A DNA stretch of 64,000 nt from Micromonospora profundi (GTDB lineage: Bacteria; Actinomycetota; Actinomycetes; Mycobacteriales; Micromonosporaceae), in the NCBI RefSeq assembly GCF_011927785.1, contig NZ_JAATJK010000001.1, positions 4,559,001-4,623,000 of the forward strand. The letters run 5' to 3'. Made by a program: the position numbers and the translations under genes. The notes beneath the pieces are model-generated. The model worked only from the letters and a program-made list of their open reading frames with translations. It made no database searches and was not told where the DNA came from. Positions 61,502-64,000 of this stretch are shown in pieces (the stretch's first letter is position 1; each line of letters begins with the position of its first letter).

Positions 61502-62242
61502 GTGGACGCCATCGACGACAACCGAAACATTCAGCTGCCCGCCACCTTCAACTTCCGCGACGTCGGCGGCTATCACGGCCACGACGCTCGGACCGTGAGC
61601 CGGGGCCGCCTCTACCGCTCCGACTCCCTGCACCGCCTCGACGAGCAGGACCGGGACGCGTTCGCCGCCATCGGCATCCGCACCGTCATCGACCTGCGCC
61701 GCCCCACAGAGGTGGAGCGCGACGGGCGGGTGCCGAGCTATCCGGGCCTGACCTACCGTCACATCCACCCGGAGCACGACGACTGGGCCGCCACGCCCCA
61801 CCAGGAGGGCACCGACCTGGCCCGCTACCTCGCGGACCGGTACGCCGATCTGGCCCAGACCGGCACCGCCGGCCTGGCCGAGGCCATCGGGCTCATCGCC
61901 GACTCCGCGAACGCTCCGGTGGTGGTGCACTGCGTCGCCGGCAAGGACCGCACCGGCATCGTCTGCGCGTTGACCCTCGCCGTGCTGGGCGTCGACGACG
62001 CCGACATCGTCGCCGACTACGCGCTCAGCACCGAGGCGTCGGCCCGGTTCAGCGCCTGGCTGACGGCCACCATGCCGCACGTCACGGACGTGCCGGCGCC
62101 GTTCCTGGCCTCACCCGCCGAGGCGATGCAGACCTTCCTCGACGAACTGCGTGCGGGGTACGGCTCGGTCGAGGCGTACCTGCGCCACGCCGGAGTGACC
62201 GACGCGCAGCTCGACGCCCTGCGCGAGCATCTGCTCGACTGA
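61502..62242 (+). CDS. Tyrosine/serine protein phosphatase
   Basis: A 246-residue phosphatase of the bacterial tyrosine phosphatase family (PtpB/Y_phosphatase3 type). N-terminus FNFRDVGGYHGHDARTVSRGRLYRSDSLHRL and the catalytic P-loop VVVHCVAGKDRTGIVCAL near residue 140 (Cys nucleophile, Lys-Asp after it). Members act on phosphotyrosine, phosphoserine or phosphoinositides. GTG start; another GTG two codons earlier is possible. Confidence 0.93.
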   Translation: MDAIDDNRNIQLPATFNFRDVGGYHGHDARTVSRGRLYRSDSLHRLDEQDRDAFAAIGIRTVIDLRRPTEVERDGRVPSYPGLTYRHIHPEHDDWAATPHQEGTDLARYLADRYADLAQTGTAGLAEAIGLIADSANAPVVVHCVAGKDRTGIVCALTLAVLGVDDADIVADYALSTEASARFSAWLTATMPHVTDVPAPFLASPAEAMQTFLDELRAGYGSVEAYLRHAGVTDAQLDALREHLLD

Positions 62243-62249
62243 GAGACGG

Positions 62250-62296
62250 ACGGTCGGCGGCGCGGCACCTTGCGGTGTCGCGCCGCCGACCGTTTT
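62250..62296 (+). terminator. Terminator of the phosphatase gene
   Basis: A 20-bp stem with one G-U (ACGGTCGGCGGCGCGGCACC against GGTGTCGCGCCGCCGACCGT), a TTGC loop and TTTT. It starts 8 bases after the stop and lies before the convergent ilvE stop. Confidence 0.85.
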
Positions 62297-62323
62297 CGCT
62301 GAGCTGCGGGTACGCGAGGTGTG

Positions 62324-63421
62324 TCAGAGGACCTGGCGCACCCAGCCGTGCGGGTCGGGTGCGCTGCCCCGCTGGATGTCGACGAGCTGCTGACGCAGCG
62401 CCATCGTCACCCGGCCGGGCTCGCCGCCACCGATCAGGAACTCGCCGTCGGGGAAGCGCACCCCGCCGATCGGGGTGATGACCGCAGCGGTGCCGCAGGC
62501 GAAGACCTCGCGGAGCCGGCCGCTCGCCGCGTCGGCCTGCCAGTCGGCGAACGTGACAGGCCGCTCCTCGACCCGGTGACCAGCGCCCTCGGCCAGCGTG
62601 AGGACCGCGTCGCGGGTGATGCCCGGCAGGATCGTGCCGGTCAGCGGCGGGGTGACCACCGTGTCGTCGTCGTAGACGAAGAAGACGTTCATGCCGCCCA
62701 GCTCGTCGACGAAGCGTTGCTCCACAGCGTCGAGGAAGACCACCTGGTCGCAGCCGGCCTCGATGGCCTCGGCCTGGGCGGCCAGTGATGCGGCGTAGTT
62801 GCCGCCGCACTTGGCCGCGCCGGTGCCGCCGGGCGCGGCGCGGGTGTAGTCCGGCGAGACCCAGACGGTGACCGGCTTGACCCCGCCGCTGAAGTACGCC
62901 CCGACCGGTGAGGCGATCACCATGTAGAGGTATTCGTTCGACGGGCGGACGCCGAGGAAGACCTCGCTGGCGAACATGAACGGCCGCAGGTAGAGGCTGC
63001 CGTCCTCGCCGGTCGGGATCCACTCCCTGTCGATCTCGATGAGCTTGTGCAGCGAGTCGACGAAGACCTCGGGTGGCAGCACCGGCATCGCCATCCGCTG
63101 CGCCGAGCTGGCGAAGCGGGCGGCGTTGGCGTCCGGCCGGAACATGGTCACGCCACCGTCGGCCGTCCGGTACGCCTTGAGACCTTCGAAGATCTCCTGC
63201 GCGTAGTGCAGCACGGCGCTGGCCGGGTCCATCGGGATCGGTGCGCGCGCCTCCACCCGGGCGTCGTACCAACCCTTGCCCTCGGCGTAGCGGATGGTGA
63301 CCATGTGGTCGGTGAACACCCGGCCGAAGCCGGGGTTGGCCAGCAGGGCGGCCCGGTCGGCGGCGGATACCGGCGCGGGATTCGGACGGATCTCGAAGTC
63401 GAGCATGTCACCACCGCTCAT
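62324..63421 (-). CDS. ilvE: Branched-chain amino acid aminotransferase
   Basis: A 365-residue fold-type IV PLP enzyme catalysing the last step of Ile, Leu and Val synthesis. [28 protein letters not shown], the PLP lysine in [43 protein letters not shown] and [13 protein letters not shown] are diagnostic. ATG start giving [11 protein letters not shown] with GGGAGG upstream; longer frames exist. It follows leuB by 162 bases. Confidence 0.96.
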   Translation of the reverse strand: MSGGDMLDFEIRPNPAPVSAADRAALLANPGFGRVFTDHMVTIRYAEGKGWYDARVEARAPIPMDPASAVLHYAQEIFEGLKAYRTADGGVTMFRPDANAARFASSAQRMAMPVLPPEVFVDSLHKLIEIDREWIPTGEDGSLYLRPFMFASEVFLGVRPSNEYLYMVIASPVGAYFSGGVKPVTVWVSPDYTRAAPGGTGAAKCGGNYAASLAAQAEAIEAGCDQVVFLDAVEQRFVDELGGMNVFFVYDDDTVVTPPLTGTILPGITRDAVLTLAEGAGHRVEERPVTFADWQADAASGRLREVFACGTAAVITPIGGVRFPDGEFLIGGGEPGRVTMALRQQLVDIQRGSAPDPHGWVRQVL

Positions 63422-63552
63422 CGCGCTGACCTCCCTGCGGGACAACGGCATGCGGGATCGCACGCCGACATGGCTGTGCCGAAAACTTACCCCGAACGGT
63501 CGTTCAGCGGAAAGCGCCGCTCGGGGCGGGCTGAGTGCCCGGACAGGCGGAT

Positions 63553-63583
63553 ACCGCCCCGGCGCTTTGAGAGGCCGGGGCGG
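63553..63583 (-). terminator. Hairpin after leuB
   Basis: CCGCCCCGGC and GCCGGGGCGG pair over 10 bases with a 10-base loop, directly against the leuB stop codon. No T-run. It probably separates leuB from ilvE. Confidence 0.6.
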
Positions 63584-64000
63584 TCAGGCTACGGCGTGGG
63601 CGGCGAGACGGTCGCCGACCTCGGCGGTACGCAGCGTGACGCCTGGGGTGCGGCCGGAGAGCTCGGCGGCGACCGCCGCGTTGACCCGGGCCGCCGCGTC
63701 GGCGTGCCCGAGCTGCTCCAGCAGCAACGCGGCGGAGAGCACCGCGGCGACCGGGTCCGCGACGCCCTGCCCGGCGATGTCCGGGGCGGAGCCGTGCACC
63801 GGCTCGAACATCGAGGGGTACGTGCCCTCGGGGTTGATGCAGCCGCTGGCGGCCAGACCGATGCCACCGGTGACCGCTGCGGCGATGTCGGTGAGGATGT
63901 CGCCGAACAGGTTGTCGGTGACCACCACGTCGTAGCGCTGCGGCTGGGTGACCAGGAACATCGCGGCCGCGTCGACGTGCTGGTATTCGGTCTCGATGTC
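63584..64000 (-). CDS. leuB: 3-isopropylmalate dehydrogenase, C-terminal part
   Basis: The last 138 residues of LeuB; the start lies beyond the right edge. [82 protein letters not shown] are the family's NAD- and metal-binding end. It oxidises 3-isopropylmalate in leucine synthesis, and in the citramalate route also 3-methylmalate. Same strand as ilvE and cimA. Confidence 0.96.
   Translation of the reverse strand, partial: DIETEYQHVDAAAMFLVTQPQRYDVVVTDNLFGDILTDIAAAVTGGIGLAASGCINPEGTYPSMFEPVHGSAPDIAGQGVADPVAAVLSAALLLEQLGHADAAARVNAAVAAELSGRTPGVTLRTAEVGDRLAAHAVA

Overview
The window is 64 kb of very GC-rich actinobacterial chromosome with a core-genome gene order. GTG starts are frequent, many genes overlap by 4 bases, and there are LPXTG wall proteins, a DUF664/DinB (mycothiol-type) protein, a coenzyme F420 gene (cofC), an XRE/DUF397 pair and an Hup protein with a long Lys/Ala tail. 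Together with three families of Micromonospora-looking palindromic repeats, this points to the Micromonosporaceae (Micromonospora or a close relative). The genus is an inference. The order smc, mutM, rnc, plsX, rpmF, sepIVA, coaD, rsmD, recG, rpmB, thiL, ddl, gpsA, cofC, ppk, mutT1, hup, leuD, leuC, ndgR ... cimA ... ilvE, leuB matches, as I remember it, the same block in Streptomyces and Mycobacterium.

Layout. 0-5.1 kb: end of a DinB-like gene, a HAD phosphatase coupled to smc, and a 64-residue coiled-coil protein upstream of smc. 5.4-9.8 kb: a membrane-anchored CAP-domain protein, a GH114-like lipoprotein and an MMPL exporter. 10-15.6 kb: DNA repair, RNA processing, lipid and ribosome genes (mutM, rnc, plsX, rpmF, yceD), sepIVA, then coaD-rsmD. 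15.9-18.7 kb: two related LPXTG surface proteins, apparently inserted between rsmD and recG. 19-27.2 kb: recG, a DAK2/FakA-like kinase, rpmB, a GNAT, thiL, an Lrp-type RAM protein, a DUF3515 protein and ddl. 27.3-32.6 kb: an accessory block (XRE/DUF397 pair, ROK kinase, PrmC-like methylase, a Cys/Met PLP enzyme). 32.6-40.2 kb: gpsA-plsC, cofC, a cold-shock-like protein, then the polyphosphate group ppk, CYTH-CHAD and mutT1. 40.3-46.1 kb: a membrane endonuclease/phosphatase, hup, leuDC and ndgR. 46.1-46.8 kb: three tRNA genes (Gln, Glu, Glu). 46.9-57.7 kb: an FAH-family hydrolase, membrane and conserved unknowns, an aldo/keto reductase-TetR pair with an operator palindrome, arfB, and a MoxR-DUF58-VWA-protease operon. 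58-64 kb: a second endonuclease/phosphatase protein, cimA with an attenuator-like leader, a PRC-barrel protein, a tyrosine phosphatase, ilvE and the 3' part of leuB.

How the genes fit together. Branched-chain amino acid synthesis runs through the right half (leuCD with ndgR, cimA, ilvE, leuB). cimA appears to be controlled by a short leader peptide (MTSTALIIAT) followed by an intrinsic terminator. Phosphate/polyphosphate metabolism is grouped at 35-40 kb, with a PHO-box-like direct repeat in front of ppk. Phospholipid synthesis is represented by plsX, gpsA, plsC and perhaps the FakA-like protein. I found no prophage, insertion sequence, CRISPR array or secondary-metabolite cluster. The least explained signals are noncoding: two-copy hairpin/G-tract elements, two-copy 20-21 bp inverted repeats, the cimA leader and several operator-like palindromes.
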